From Demequina sp. (GTDB lineage: Bacteria; Actinomycetota; Actinomycetes; Actinomycetales; Demequinaceae): a DNA stretch of 64,000 nt. Below, piece by piece: positions 27,677 to 37,012 of this stretch. The position numbers and the translations under genes are program-made. Every line of letters begins with the position of its first letter. Within the stretch, counting starts at the first letter, position 1. The stretch spans positions 1 to 64,000 of the forward strand of contig NZ_JADQBF010000004.1 of NCBI RefSeq assembly GCF_016278775.1. Direction: 5' to 3'. A model generated the notes under the pieces. That model was given only the letters and a program-made list of their open reading frames with translations. It was not told where the DNA came from and searched no databases.

Positions 27677-28425
27677 CGCTGTGGAAATTGGAGTGGTTGA
27701 GGCTCAAGCGTCGTCGCACGTGGGTGGCCCTCGCGGCCGTCTACGTGGTCTTCGGCATGATCGGGCCCTTGACCGCGCGCTACATGAAGCAAATCCTGTC
27801 GAGCGTCGGCTCCTCAGATGGCATGGTGATCACGGCACCCGACCCTGTCCCGGCCGACGGGATGATTCAGTTTGTCTCGAACGCCGTGCAGATCGGCACT
27901 CTGGTGGTCGTCATCGTCGCCGCAGGCGCGCTGGCCTTCGATGCGATCCCCGAGATGGGCGTCTTCCTGCGCACCAGGGTCACTCCGGCGTGGCGGATTC
28001 TGGTGCCTCGGTTGGTGGTGTCATTCCTCGCGGCCTCTGCGGCCTTCATTCTTGGCGCGGGCACGGCGTGGTACGAGACGGCGGTGCTCATCGGACCTCT
28101 CGATGCGGGGCCGGTGCTCGGAGGCACGGCGCTCGGGGTGGTGTTCTTGGCATTCGTGGTGGCTCTCACCGGGGCGGTGGCGCAGAGAATGCGCACGGTG
28201 CTCGGCACCGTCATGACGTCGTTGGTGATCCTCGTGTCCATGCCGCTGCTGGGACTCGCACCCGCCATCTCGCGATGGCTTCCCACGTCGCTCGCGAACG
28301 CTCTCGCCGACCTGCCGGGTGGCGGCACGATGGACGACTACTGGCCTGCGCTCGGCGTGACGGTGGTCGCGACCGCCTTGCTCGTGTGGCTCGCGTTCGC
28401 GTGGGCCGGGAGGCGGGACAGGTGA
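27673..28425 (+). CDS. ABC transporter permease
   Basis: Multi-TM; ATGA overlap with upstream ATPase. Confidence 0.85.
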   Translation: MTLWKLEWLRLKRRRTWVALAAVYVVFGMIGPLTARYMKQILSSVGSSDGMVITAPDPVPADGMIQFVSNAVQIGTLVVVIVAAGALAFDAIPEMGVFLRTRVTPAWRILVPRLVVSFLAASAAFILGAGTAWYETAVLIGPLDAGPVLGGTALGVVFLAFVVALTGAVAQRMRTVLGTVMTSLVILVSMPLLGLAPAISRWLPTSLANALADLPGGGTMDDYWPALGVTVVATALLVWLAFAWAGRRDR

Positions 28426-28435
28426 GGCGCGCGCG

Positions 28436-29521
28436 TCAGCGCTCGCGCTTCGCGATGGTCGCCTGGCCGAGCACCCTGGTGCCGTCGTAGATCACGAGCG
28501 ACTGGCCTGCGGCCACACCACGCATCGGCTCATCAAGCTCAACCGTCACGCGGTCACCCGTGCGCACCACACGGCCAGCGACCGGATCGCCATGCGCCCT
28601 GACCTGCGCGAGGCACGGCGTCGGGCTTGCCGCGTCGACGTCTGGCGCCAACCAGACCACGTCTTCTCCCACCAACTCACGCACGCTCAGGAGCGTCTCG
28701 GGACCGACCGTCACCACGTTGCGATCGGTGTCGATTCCTGTCACGTAGCGGGGCGCGCCATCGGCGGCGGGACGCGGCAGGCGCAGGCCCTTGCGCTGGC
28801 CCACCGTGTAGGAGTACGCACCACTATGGGCGCCGACGACCTCGCCAGCCTCGTCCACGATCTCGCCTGGCTTCTCCCCCAGCGCGCGCTCAAGAAAGCC
28901 CTTGGTGTCGCCGTCGGCCACAAAGCAGATGTCGTAAGAGTCGGGCTTATTGCTCACGCCCAGCCCACGCGCGGCGGCCTCTGCCCGCACCTCTGACTTG
29001 GTGGCGATCTCCCCCAACGGGAACATCGCGCGCGCCAACTTCTCCGGCCCCATCACGGCCAGCACATACGACTGGTCCTTCGCGGCGTCGGCCGCGCGGT
29101 GAAGCTCGCGCACACCGTCGTCGCGTATCACCACCCGCGCGTAGTGGCCCGTGGCGACCGCGTCGAAGCCGAGCGACTGCGCCCGCTCCAGCAGCGTGTC
29201 GAACTTGATGTGTTCGTTGCAGCGCACGCACGGGTTGGGGGTGCGGCCGGCTGCGTACTCGTTCAGGAAGTCGGTCACCACGAGGTCGTGGAACTCGTCG
29301 CTGAGGTCCCACACGTAGTAAGGGATGCCCAGCTTGTCCGCAGCTCGTCGCGCGTCGTTGCTGTCCTCAATCGAGCAGCATCCGCGCGAGCCGGACCTGT
29401 ACTCGTCGCGATTGCGGCTGAGCGCCATGTGCACGCCGATCACGTCGTGGCCGGCATCCACGGCGCGCGCGGCAGCCACGGCGGAGTCGACTCCGCCTGA
29501 CAGGGCAGCAAGGACGCGCAT
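28436..29521 (-). CDS. mnmA: tRNA 2-thiouridine(34) synthase MnmA
   Basis: [72 protein letters not shown]. Confidence 0.96.
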   Translation of the reverse strand: MRVLAALSGGVDSAVAAARAVDAGHDVIGVHMALSRNRDEYRSGSRGCCSIEDSNDARRAADKLGIPYYVWDLSDEFHDLVVTDFLNEYAAGRTPNPCVRCNEHIKFDTLLERAQSLGFDAVATGHYARVVIRDDGVRELHRAADAAKDQSYVLAVMGPEKLARAMFPLGEIATKSEVRAEAAARGLGVSNKPDSYDICFVADGDTKGFLERALGEKPGEIVDEAGEVVGAHSGAYSYTVGQRKGLRLPRPAADGAPRYVTGIDTDRNVVTVGPETLLSVRELVGEDVVWLAPDVDAASPTPCLAQVRAHGDPVAGRVVRTGDRVTVELDEPMRGVAAGQSLVIYDGTRVLGQATIAKRER

Positions 29522-29597
29522 GGGGAACTCCAAAGGTACGACTGGGGACTCGACCATGGTACGTCGGACGACGGCGTGCGGCGGGCGACGCGGATCG

Positions 29598-30776
29598 CTA
29601 GCGTCGCGCCTGAGCGACGGCGCCCGCGAGCGCGTCGATGGCCGCGTCAACGTCGGCGTCCGTCGAGCTCCACCCCAGGGAGAACCGCACCGTCGACAGC
29701 GCGTGCTCCTCCGGCCCGCCCATGGCGAGCACCACGTGGCTCGGCTCCACGACTCCCGCGGTGCAGGCCGCGCCCGGCGACACCTCGATTCCGGCAAGGT
29801 CGAGGGCCACCAGCAGGGCCTCCGACGACGCGCCGGGAATGATCGCGTGGACGATGTGGGGGGCGCCTTGGCTTGGTCCGTGAACGACCGCGCCGGGAGA
29901 CGCCGACGCGAGCGCCCGTGCCAGCCGCTCCCCCAAAGCCGCCACACGCTGAGCCTCGGCATCCAGCCCGCTCACCGCGTCGTCGAGCGCCGCGGCGAAT
30001 GCCCACGCGGCCGCAACGTCGACCGTCCCCGACCGCAGCCTGCGTTCCTGCCCTCCCCCGTGCGTGAGCGGCGACAGCGCGGCGTCCCTGAGCGCGAGCA
30101 GCGCGCCCACCCCCACCGGTCCACCCACCTTGTGTCCGCTCACCGCCGCGGTCGCCAGGCCGCTGGCCGCGAAGTCGAAGGGCACGTGCCCGATCCCCTG
30201 GACGGCGTCGGAATGCACCGGGATGCCCTGTGCGGCCGCGAGCGCGACCGCCTCCGCCACGGGCTGGACGGTCCCCACCTCGTTGTTGACGCCTTGAACT
30301 GAGACCAGCGCGGTGAGGTGGACATGGGTGTCCAGTTCCGCCGCGAGCGAGTCAAGCAGCAAGCGGGCATCCGCATCGACCGGCAGTTCCGCGGCCACCG
30401 CGCCCTGCTGGGATGCGAGCCACCGCACCGGATCGAGCGCCGCGTGATGCTCCACAGCGGTGGTCACGATGCGGGTGCGGGCAGGGTCCTTGGCACGCCG
30501 GGCCCAAAACGCTCCCTTGATGGCCAGATTGTTCGCCTCCGTGCCGCCCGACGTGAGAATCACCTCGGTCGGGTGCGCCCCCAGCGCCGCGCCAATCCGC
30601 TCGCGAGCGTCCTCGAGGAGCGATCGCGCCGAGCGGCCCGACGCGTGCAGGCTGGACGCATTTCCCACCCGATGCGAGGCCTCGAGCCACGCTTCACGTG
30701 CGACGGGTCGCATCGGCGTCGTCGCGGCGTGATCGAGGTAGTGGCGCACGCGACCATGGTAGGCGGCGGTCACCAC
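29598..30776 (-). CDS. Cysteine desulfurase (NifS/IscS family)
   Basis: [55 protein letters not shown]; start may be GTG 30749. Confidence 0.94.
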   Translation of the reverse strand: MVTAAYHGRVRHYLDHAATTPMRPVAREAWLEASHRVGNASSLHASGRSARSLLEDARERIGAALGAHPTEVILTSGGTEANNLAIKGAFWARRAKDPARTRIVTTAVEHHAALDPVRWLASQQGAVAAELPVDADARLLLDSLAAELDTHVHLTALVSVQGVNNEVGTVQPVAEAVALAAAQGIPVHSDAVQGIGHVPFDFAASGLATAAVSGHKVGGPVGVGALLALRDAALSPLTHGGGQERRLRSGTVDVAAAWAFAAALDDAVSGLDAEAQRVAALGERLARALASASPGAVVHGPSQGAPHIVHAIIPGASSEALLVALDLAGIEVSPGAACTAGVVEPSHVVLAMGGPEEHALSTVRFSLGWSSTDADVDAAIDALAGAVAQARR

Positions 30777-30813
30777 CGGTAGCGTGACAACTCAGCCCCA
30801 CGAAAGGAACCCC

Positions 30814-31641
30814 ATGGCCACCTGGTTCATCACCGGCTGCTCCACCGGCATCGGCCGCGCCGCCGCGGAGGCTGTCGCGAGCGCAGGGCATACCGTCGTG
30901 GCAACGGCGCGCCGTCCCCAGACGCTCGAAGGCCTCGTGGCCGCTCACCCCGACAGCGTCGTGGCACTTCCGCTTGACGTGACGGACGACGCCTCCGTCG
31001 CGTCGGCGGTCGAGGCCGCCTTGGAACGCGTGGGACACATCGATGTGCTGGTCAACAATGCGGGCGTCGGCTACTTCTCGACCATCGAGGAGTCCGACGC
31101 CGACGACGTGCGGACCATGATGGAGGCCAACTTCTGGGGCGCGGCGCGCGTGACCACCGCCCTCCTGCCCCACTTGCGCAAGCGCCGCGCGGGCCACATC
31201 CTCACGGTGTCCTCGATCGCTGGCGTGCGCGGCTCGGCTGGCCTCGGCTATTACTGCGCCACCAAGTTTGCGGTGTCTGGCTTCATGGAGGCGCTCGCCG
31301 CCGAGGTGGGGCACCTGGGAATCAAGGTCACCCTGATCGAGCCAGGGCCGGTGCGCTCCCTGTGGATCCCGTCAGGCGAGAAGAAGCAAGCCGTGATGGC
31401 GGACTACGCGGAGGTGATGGTGCCGTTCTGGGACCGCATCAACAATCTCCCTGGAAACCAGCCGGGATCGCCCGAGGCCCTCGCCGACGCCATGCTTGCC
31501 CTGGTCGAAGCGCCTGAGCCGCCCCTGCACTTCATCGCTGGCGCCCACGCCCTCGCTGGCACGCGCACCAAGATCGAGCGGCTCGCGGCCGAGGTGGACG
31601 CGTGGGAGGACCTCACGCGTTCCGTCGACCGCCCAGAGTAG
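30814..31641 (+). CDS. Short-chain dehydrogenase/reductase
   Basis: MATWFITGCSTGIGRAAAEAVASAGHTVVATARR; YYCATKFAVSGFMEAL. Confidence 0.94.
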   Translation: MATWFITGCSTGIGRAAAEAVASAGHTVVATARRPQTLEGLVAAHPDSVVALPLDVTDDASVASAVEAALERVGHIDVLVNNAGVGYFSTIEESDADDVRTMMEANFWGAARVTTALLPHLRKRRAGHILTVSSIAGVRGSAGLGYYCATKFAVSGFMEALAAEVGHLGIKVTLIEPGPVRSLWIPSGEKKQAVMADYAEVMVPFWDRINNLPGNQPGSPEALADAMLALVEAPEPPLHFIAGAHALAGTRTKIERLAAEVDAWEDLTRSVDRPE

Positions 31642-31716
31642 GCGGCGGCCGGGGCCCACAGCCCTGCCCGCGCCCGCCTCGACTCCGCCCGCCGAACAGT
31701 GCGAACCGAAACCAGC

Positions 31717-31758
31717 CGCGACACGCCGACGCAGGGGTAGCCGCGTCGGCGTGTCGCG
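31717..31758. terminator. Bidirectional terminator-like hairpin between convergent genes
   Basis: CGCGACACGCCGACGC (31717-31732) / GCGTCGGCGTGTCGCG (31743-31758): perfect 16-bp inverted repeat, 10-nt loop. Confidence 0.85.
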
Positions 31759-31825
31759 AGGCCAAACGGTCAGAACTGTTCAGGCCGGTCCGGGCGGGGC
31801 CGGGTTCGGACGGGATCCGCAGTTG

Positions 31826-34800
31826 CTAGCCGATGACCTCGCACTGTTGGCCGTTCAGCATGAAGGGGCCCACGGGCTCTGCGCTGCCGCGGTGAGTGCC
31901 GAGGTAGCCGAATGAACGCGCGGAGCCAGGCCAGATGGTGGAGTTGTAGAACGCGTTGCTCACTGACACGTCGTTGCCCGTCTGCGTGATGTTCCCATTC
32001 CACCCGAGCCAGATCCTGGCGCCAGGGCTCATGTCGTAGTCAAGAGTCCACCCGTTGATCCGCTCGTCGGTGAGGTTGCGCACCAGCATGGTGGTCACGA
32101 AGCCCCCGCCCCACCACGAGTGGGTCCACGACTGCACGGAGCATGTGGGCGCCGCCGGTTCCACCTCGACGGGCACCTCGAGCGCGCGGTACACGCGCTC
32201 GCCGTTCGGGCCGACCGCCTCGACGTACATGACGTACACGCGCTCGTCTGCGCCGTACTCCTCGGCGCGGAATCGAGCCGTGTCGCCGTCCACGATGGTC
32301 GCGTCGCCAGGCAGGTCGCCTGCGGCCATGCCGTCGTCCGCTTGGGTTGAGAAGGCGTTGATGATCTCGACCGTCCACGGGGCGCTGTCGGGGCCCGCGG
32401 CAGTCACGTCGACGTCCACGAGCGAGTGCTCCGGCCCGGTGACGACGTCTGGTGTGACCGCGAACGTCACCCCCGAGTCGAGGTCCAGTCCCAGCAGGAT
32501 CGGGTCGTGGTCAGACGTCCGGTACATGTCGGGCGCGTACAGCAACGCGATCTGTGCGGGGCTCTGGTAGTTGGTGTTGTAGTCCAGCACCGGCACCTCG
32601 TCGGCGTTGATGTGGAACTCCGTCACCCCGGTGACCTGCGGCTGCAGACTCGGCGACGCGAGTGCGTAGTCGAGGTAGCCCCACTGGCCGTCGAACACGT
32701 ACGAGTAGTTGCCCAGACTCAGATCCGCATAGCCAGCGTCAATGAAGGTCTGAATCGGGTCCTCCTTGGCATAGGCGTTCAGGTCTCCCATGACGACGAC
32801 GTCGGGGTCGCCGTTGCCTGCCTGGCCAGCGTCGATCCAGTCGACGAGCGCCTCGGCGGCCGCGGTGCGCGTCGCGTTCCAGCAGGCAGCGCCATCACCG
32901 GCGTTGTCGTCTGCCGATCCGTCGCCAGGGCACGAGCCCTTGGACTTGAGGTGGTTGACCACGAGCGTGACGTGCTCAGAGCCGTTCATCTGCACAAAGG
33001 TCTGTGCGAGCGACGGCCGGTTGCGGGTGTCGTCAAAGCGCGGGTCCACGGAGGAGTCCATCACCGTGAAGTCCCCGGAAGGCCGCACGAGGTCCCCGCG
33101 GAAGATGAGGCCCACACGGATCACGTCGGTGCCGAGCACTCCCGTGTCGATCGATTCCCAGCCAGTGATCCCCTGTGCCGCGTTGAGGCCAGCCGCGAGG
33201 TCAGCTGCGGGGTCCACGCCTGGAGTGTTCTCCATCTCCATGAGCGCGATCACGTCGGCGTCGAGCGCCTGCAAAGCCTCCAGCAGCTTGGTGCGCTGGC
33301 GTTCAAACTCCTCGGTGGTCTCCGCGCCGCGGCAGTCATCCTCGTAGCCCACGGGTCCGCACTGGTTGCCGGAGGAGTCGAGCGTGAGGAAGTAGTTGAG
33401 GACGTTGAAACTCGCCACCTTGAGGCTGCCGCCCACGTCTTCCGGCTCGGTGGGACGCGGGTTCGCCGCAGCGAACACGGGAACGACGCCTCCTGGCACC
33501 AGCCCGGTGTCGCTCAGGTCGCCCACCGGCCGCACGCGGTACGCGTTGGGCGAGCTGGAGTAGCCGCCCCACGTGTACGTCATGACGCCCACCAGGTCGG
33601 TGACGGTGTCCCCGCCACGCAACGGGTTGCTCGCCGTCAGGGGGTTCCCGCCGCCACCAAAGATCGGGTCGGCGTTCTGCGCGTTGGTCGCGTCGTCGAT
33701 CGTGATGCGGTTGAGGTCATTCGCCGCTTGGATCGCCTGGGCCGGGGCGCCTGGTGCGGCCACGGCGGTGGGCTGCTGGAGCCTCGCGCCCGAACTCAGC
33801 ACCACCTCACCAGAGCGTCCCTGCTGGTAGTACTCGGTGACGTACAAGTCTTGCGGGAAGGTCACGAGCATCCCCTCAAACGCCTCGGCGGCATCGGCCG
33901 ACGCGAAGGGAAGGGTCACGGTCGCTGGCGTCACCGTGGCGCCTGTGTCGACTACCGCAAGCGCAGTCACGGAGCTGATCTGCGTCTGTCCCTGATACTC
34001 GCCCACCGTTCCGGTGAGTTCCACGACGTCGCCCAGGTCAACGTCGTCGTTGTTGTAGTTGAAGACGAAGATGCCCTCCGACGTGGCGGGGTCGGCGTCA
34101 ACAGTGGCGTCCGACTGCTGCAGGTAGAAGCCGCGCAGGGCAGGGCTGGGGCCCTCGTAGTCGCCGACGACGATGCCCTCGACGGTCACCAACTCGCCCA
34201 CCATCGGCGACGAGGCGCCAGCGCCCTGGACGTCGTGGATGGCCGCCACCGTGGGCGTCTCGCCATCTCCGCCGTCTCCGCCGTCGCCTGTGCACGTGGC
34301 GGTGTGAGAGCCGAGACCGTCGAACGTGTCGGAAGCGAAGGCCTCCCACTCAACGGAGGCGTCGAAGGCGTTCGTCTCGTCGGTATCTCCCGTGCAGATG
34401 CCTGGCAGTCGGCGCAAGGTGTCGTTCGCGCCGCCTCCAACCCACTCGGAGCCGGGGTCAACGCCCACCTGGCCGAAGGCGTCAACGGTGACGCCGTCCT
34501 TGCTCAAGACGAGTGCATCGTCTCCGTTGAAGAGGCCAGCGCCGGTGGTGAGGTCTGCCTGCGCGAGGATCGCGGGATCGGCGCTCGAGTGCGCCACCAC
34601 GTACACGTCGCCGGCTGCGAGCGTGCCCGTCAGGTCCAACGTGAGGCTCGCCGAGGTGTTGCCATTCGAGTATTGCGTCAGCACGTACGGTGCGAGGTCA
34701 ACGTCGGCGCCTGTGCCGTTGTAGACCTCAATCGCCTTGTTGTAGGAGCTTCCCTCGATGTACTCAGAGAGGAACAGTTCCGTGGCCGGTTCGGCGGTGG

Positions 34801-34870
34801 CGGGAAGCGCCACCATCACACTTCCGATGAGCGACAGCAATCCGATGGGGGCGGCAAGTGTCGAGCGCAC
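31826..34870 (-). CDS. Secreted ExeM/NucH-type endonuclease/exonuclease/phosphatase with lamin-tail domain and C-terminal CBM2-like domain
   Basis: Signal peptide; LTD (ELFLSEYIEGSSYNKAIEVYNGTG); OB-like domain; EEP nuclease (LKVASFNVLNYF, ALMEMEN, NHLKSKG, VVMGDLNAY, RTSDHDPILLGLDL); C-terminal CSVQSWTHSWWGGGFVTTMLVRNLTDERINGWTLDYDM...FGYLGTHRG...FMLNGQQC (CBM2-like). Confidence 0.9.
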   Translation of the reverse strand: MRSTLAAPIGLLSLIGSVMVALPATAEPATELFLSEYIEGSSYNKAIEVYNGTGADVDLAPYVLTQYSNGNTSASLTLDLTGTLAAGDVYVVAHSSADPAILAQADLTTGAGLFNGDDALVLSKDGVTVDAFGQVGVDPGSEWVGGGANDTLRRLPGICTGDTDETNAFDASVEWEAFASDTFDGLGSHTATCTGDGGDGGDGETPTVAAIHDVQGAGASSPMVGELVTVEGIVVGDYEGPSPALRGFYLQQSDATVDADPATSEGIFVFNYNNDDVDLGDVVELTGTVGEYQGQTQISSVTALAVVDTGATVTPATVTLPFASADAAEAFEGMLVTFPQDLYVTEYYQQGRSGEVVLSSGARLQQPTAVAAPGAPAQAIQAANDLNRITIDDATNAQNADPIFGGGGNPLTASNPLRGGDTVTDLVGVMTYTWGGYSSSPNAYRVRPVGDLSDTGLVPGGVVPVFAAANPRPTEPEDVGGSLKVASFNVLNYFLTLDSSGNQCGPVGYEDDCRGAETTEEFERQRTKLLEALQALDADVIALMEMENTPGVDPAADLAAGLNAAQGITGWESIDTGVLGTDVIRVGLIFRGDLVRPSGDFTVMDSSVDPRFDDTRNRPSLAQTFVQMNGSEHVTLVVNHLKSKGSCPGDGSADDNAGDGAACWNATRTAAAEALVDWIDAGQAGNGDPDVVVMGDLNAYAKEDPIQTFIDAGYADLSLGNYSYVFDGQWGYLDYALASPSLQPQVTGVTEFHINADEVPVLDYNTNYQSPAQIALLYAPDMYRTSDHDPILLGLDLDSGVTFAVTPDVVTGPEHSLVDVDVTAAGPDSAPWTVEIINAFSTQADDGMAAGDLPGDATIVDGDTARFRAEEYGADERVYVMYVEAVGPNGERVYRALEVPVEVEPAAPTCSVQSWTHSWWGGGFVTTMLVRNLTDERINGWTLDYDMSPGARIWLGWNGNITQTGNDVSVSNAFYNSTIWPGSARSFGYLGTHRGSAEPVGPFMLNGQQCEVIG

Positions 34871-35082
34871 AACGACTCCTTATGTCCGTTTTGTACTTCC
34901 GTACTCACGGTAGGCCCTGAGGCCCAAGAGTGCGCGGCGAGCGGATGAACGTTGGGTGAAAACCGCTGGACAACAGTGCGGCGGGCCACCGCGCGACACA
35001 AGTCACAGGCTCCGCATGGCTGGACCTGCAGCACCGGGGACAACACAACCCAGCCCACGTCACACTGTGACTTCGGTGGCCG

Positions 35083-35148
35083 CGGGCGAGCTGCGGGTGC
35101 GCTGCGGGTGCGCTACGGGCGAGCTGCGGGTGCGCTACGGGCGAGCTG
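35083..35148. repeat. Six tandem 11-bp units (two related variants)
   Basis: cgggcgagctg/cgggtgcgctg/cgggtgcgcta/cgggcgagctg/cgggtgcgcta/cgggcgagctg. Confidence 0.95.
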
Positions 35149-35197
35149 CGGGGTTGCCGCGCCGACCTGGTCGCGGCCCTCGTGCCAGGAAAGGCGA

Positions 35198-36157
35198 TCA
35201 GCCCTGGCGGTGCGCCTTGATCGCGGCGATCGCCTGCGGTATCACGTCGTTCAGGTCCCCCACCACGCCGAAGTCGGCGATCTCGAAGATGGGGGCGTCA
35301 GGGTCGATGTTCACGGCAACGATGGTGCCGGAGGCCTGCATGCCGCCCCTATGGTGCACCGCGCCGGAGATGCCGCACGCCACGTACAGGGCTGGCGTCA
35401 CGGTCACGCCGGTCTGGCCCACCATGTGTTCGTGGCTGATCCAGCCTTCGTCTGTCGCGTCGCGCGAGGCACCAACTGCCCCGCCCAGCACGTCGGCGAG
35501 TTCGCGCACGAGCGTGTAGTCGCCGCCAGTGCCGCGCCCTCCAGAGACCACGACGGGCGCCTCTGACAGCGGCACGCCATCCTCGCGTTCGACGGGAGTC
35601 ACCGAGACCATCGACTCGCGCACCTCAGGCAACAGCGGAATCACTGACACGACCTCGGGTGCTGCTGGCGTCTCGGCTGGCAGGGCTTGAGTGGTGTTGG
35701 GGCGCAGGGTGACGACGGCCTTGTCGGCATTGACGCGAGTGCGGACGTCCCAGGTCGCGGCGAACACGGTCTGCGTGGTTTCCACCCGGCCATTGACCAT
35801 CTGCGCACCCGCGGCGTCAACCACCACGCCGGCGCCCGTCGCGAGCGCCAGTCGAGTGGCGATCTCCTTGTTGGCGAACGTCGAGACCATGAGCACCACT
35901 GAAGCGTCGGCGGTGGCCGAGCCCACAGCGGCGGCCGCAGTCACTGCATGACGTGCACCGTCGCCCACCTCCACGACGCGTACTTCTGCGGCGCCATACG
36001 CGCCCAGTCGCTCGATCTGGTCTGCGGGGGGTTGATCGCCCATCCACACCGCCACCGGGGCGCCAAGGCTGCGCGCGAGGGTGAGCGTCTCGAGCGTGGG
36101 TTGCGCGATCTCGTTGCCGCGGTGCTCCACGAGCACTGCCACCATGACGTCGGTCAT
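35198..36157 (-). CDS. etfA: Electron transfer flavoprotein subunit alpha
   Basis: MTDVMVAVLVEHRGNEIAQPTLETLTLARSLG; VVSGGRGTGGDYTLVRELADVLGGAVGASR; GQTGVTVTPALYVACGISGAVHHRGGM. Confidence 0.96.
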   Translation of the reverse strand: MTDVMVAVLVEHRGNEIAQPTLETLTLARSLGAPVAVWMGDQPPADQIERLGAYGAAEVRVVEVGDGARHAVTAAAAVGSATADASVVLMVSTFANKEIATRLALATGAGVVVDAAGAQMVNGRVETTQTVFAATWDVRTRVNADKAVVTLRPNTTQALPAETPAAPEVVSVIPLLPEVRESMVSVTPVEREDGVPLSEAPVVVSGGRGTGGDYTLVRELADVLGGAVGASRDATDEGWISHEHMVGQTGVTVTPALYVACGISGAVHHRGGMQASGTIVAVNIDPDAPIFEIADFGVVGDLNDVIPQAIAAIKAHRQG

Positions 36158-36948
36158 GCCAGCCCCCTTTCCACGAGGAAGGCGGCCAACTGAGTGCCGC
36201 CATCCCCCTTGTCCGTCACTGTGACGCGGTTCTGGCGGGGCGGCCTCGGCGAGGCGTCGATCACGGTGGTGCGGGAGGCCATCGCCCCCACTTGGACGGG
36301 GTCCACGCCGATGTCGGAAAGCGACCACGTGGTGACCGGCTTGCTTCTGGCGGCCATGATGAGTTTGAAATTGGGGTAGCGAGGCTTGTTCGCTTCGTCG
36401 GTCACCGACACGAGCGCCGGCAGCGGGGCCGTCACGGTCTCGTGCGCATCTGCCATGTGCCGCTCGATCGTCGCGGTCCCGTCCGCCACGGTCAGGGACG
36501 ACGCGAGGGTCAGTTGGGCGATGTCGAGCTCGGCCGCGAGCGCGGTCGGCAGCATCGAGGTGAGTCCGTCGAGCGCGGCCATGCCGGTGATGACAAGGTC
36601 GACAGGGCCGTCCTTCTCAATCTGGTGCACGGCAGCGGCCAGCACGCGGGCAGTCCCGAACACGTCGGAGCCCGCGATGGACTCGTCGCTCACGTGCACC
36701 GCATGGTCGACGCCCAACTGCAGCGCCTTGCGCACGGCGGCCACGGCGTCGGCGCCGCCCACCGTGACGGCGTAGACCTCGCCCTCGCCCTCTGGGAGGG
36801 ACTCCCTCAGTTGCAGTGCCGCCTCGACCGCGTTCTCGTCCAGCTCGTTCATGGTGCCGTCTTCCGCTGTGCGGGTGACGGTGCCGTCGGTGAACGAGCG
36901 TTGCGATTGCAGGTCGGGGACAAACTTCACAGTGACCACGATGCGCAT
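36154..36948 (-). CDS. etfB: Electron transfer flavoprotein subunit beta
   Basis: MRIVVTVKFVPDLQSQRSF...MNELDENAVEAALQL; DLVITGMAALDGLTSMLPTALAAEL. Confidence 0.96.
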   Translation of the reverse strand: MRIVVTVKFVPDLQSQRSFTDGTVTRTAEDGTMNELDENAVEAALQLRESLPEGEGEVYAVTVGGADAVAAVRKALQLGVDHAVHVSDESIAGSDVFGTARVLAAAVHQIEKDGPVDLVITGMAALDGLTSMLPTALAAELDIAQLTLASSLTVADGTATIERHMADAHETVTAPLPALVSVTDEANKPRYPNFKLIMAARSKPVTTWSLSDIGVDPVQVGAMASRTTVIDASPRPPRQNRVTVTDKGDGGTQLAAFLVERGLA

Positions 36949-37012
36949 GGGCCAAGACTAACGGGCTCGCGCCTGCGCCTCGCCCGTCGGCCCGCTACTG
37001 CACAATGGGTCC

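Noticed and set aside
32426-34948. 840-aa plus-strand ORF antisense to the nuclease gene
   Set aside because: Arg/His/Val-rich composition typical of shadow ORFs in GC-rich DNA; the minus strand encodes a clear multidomain nuclease.
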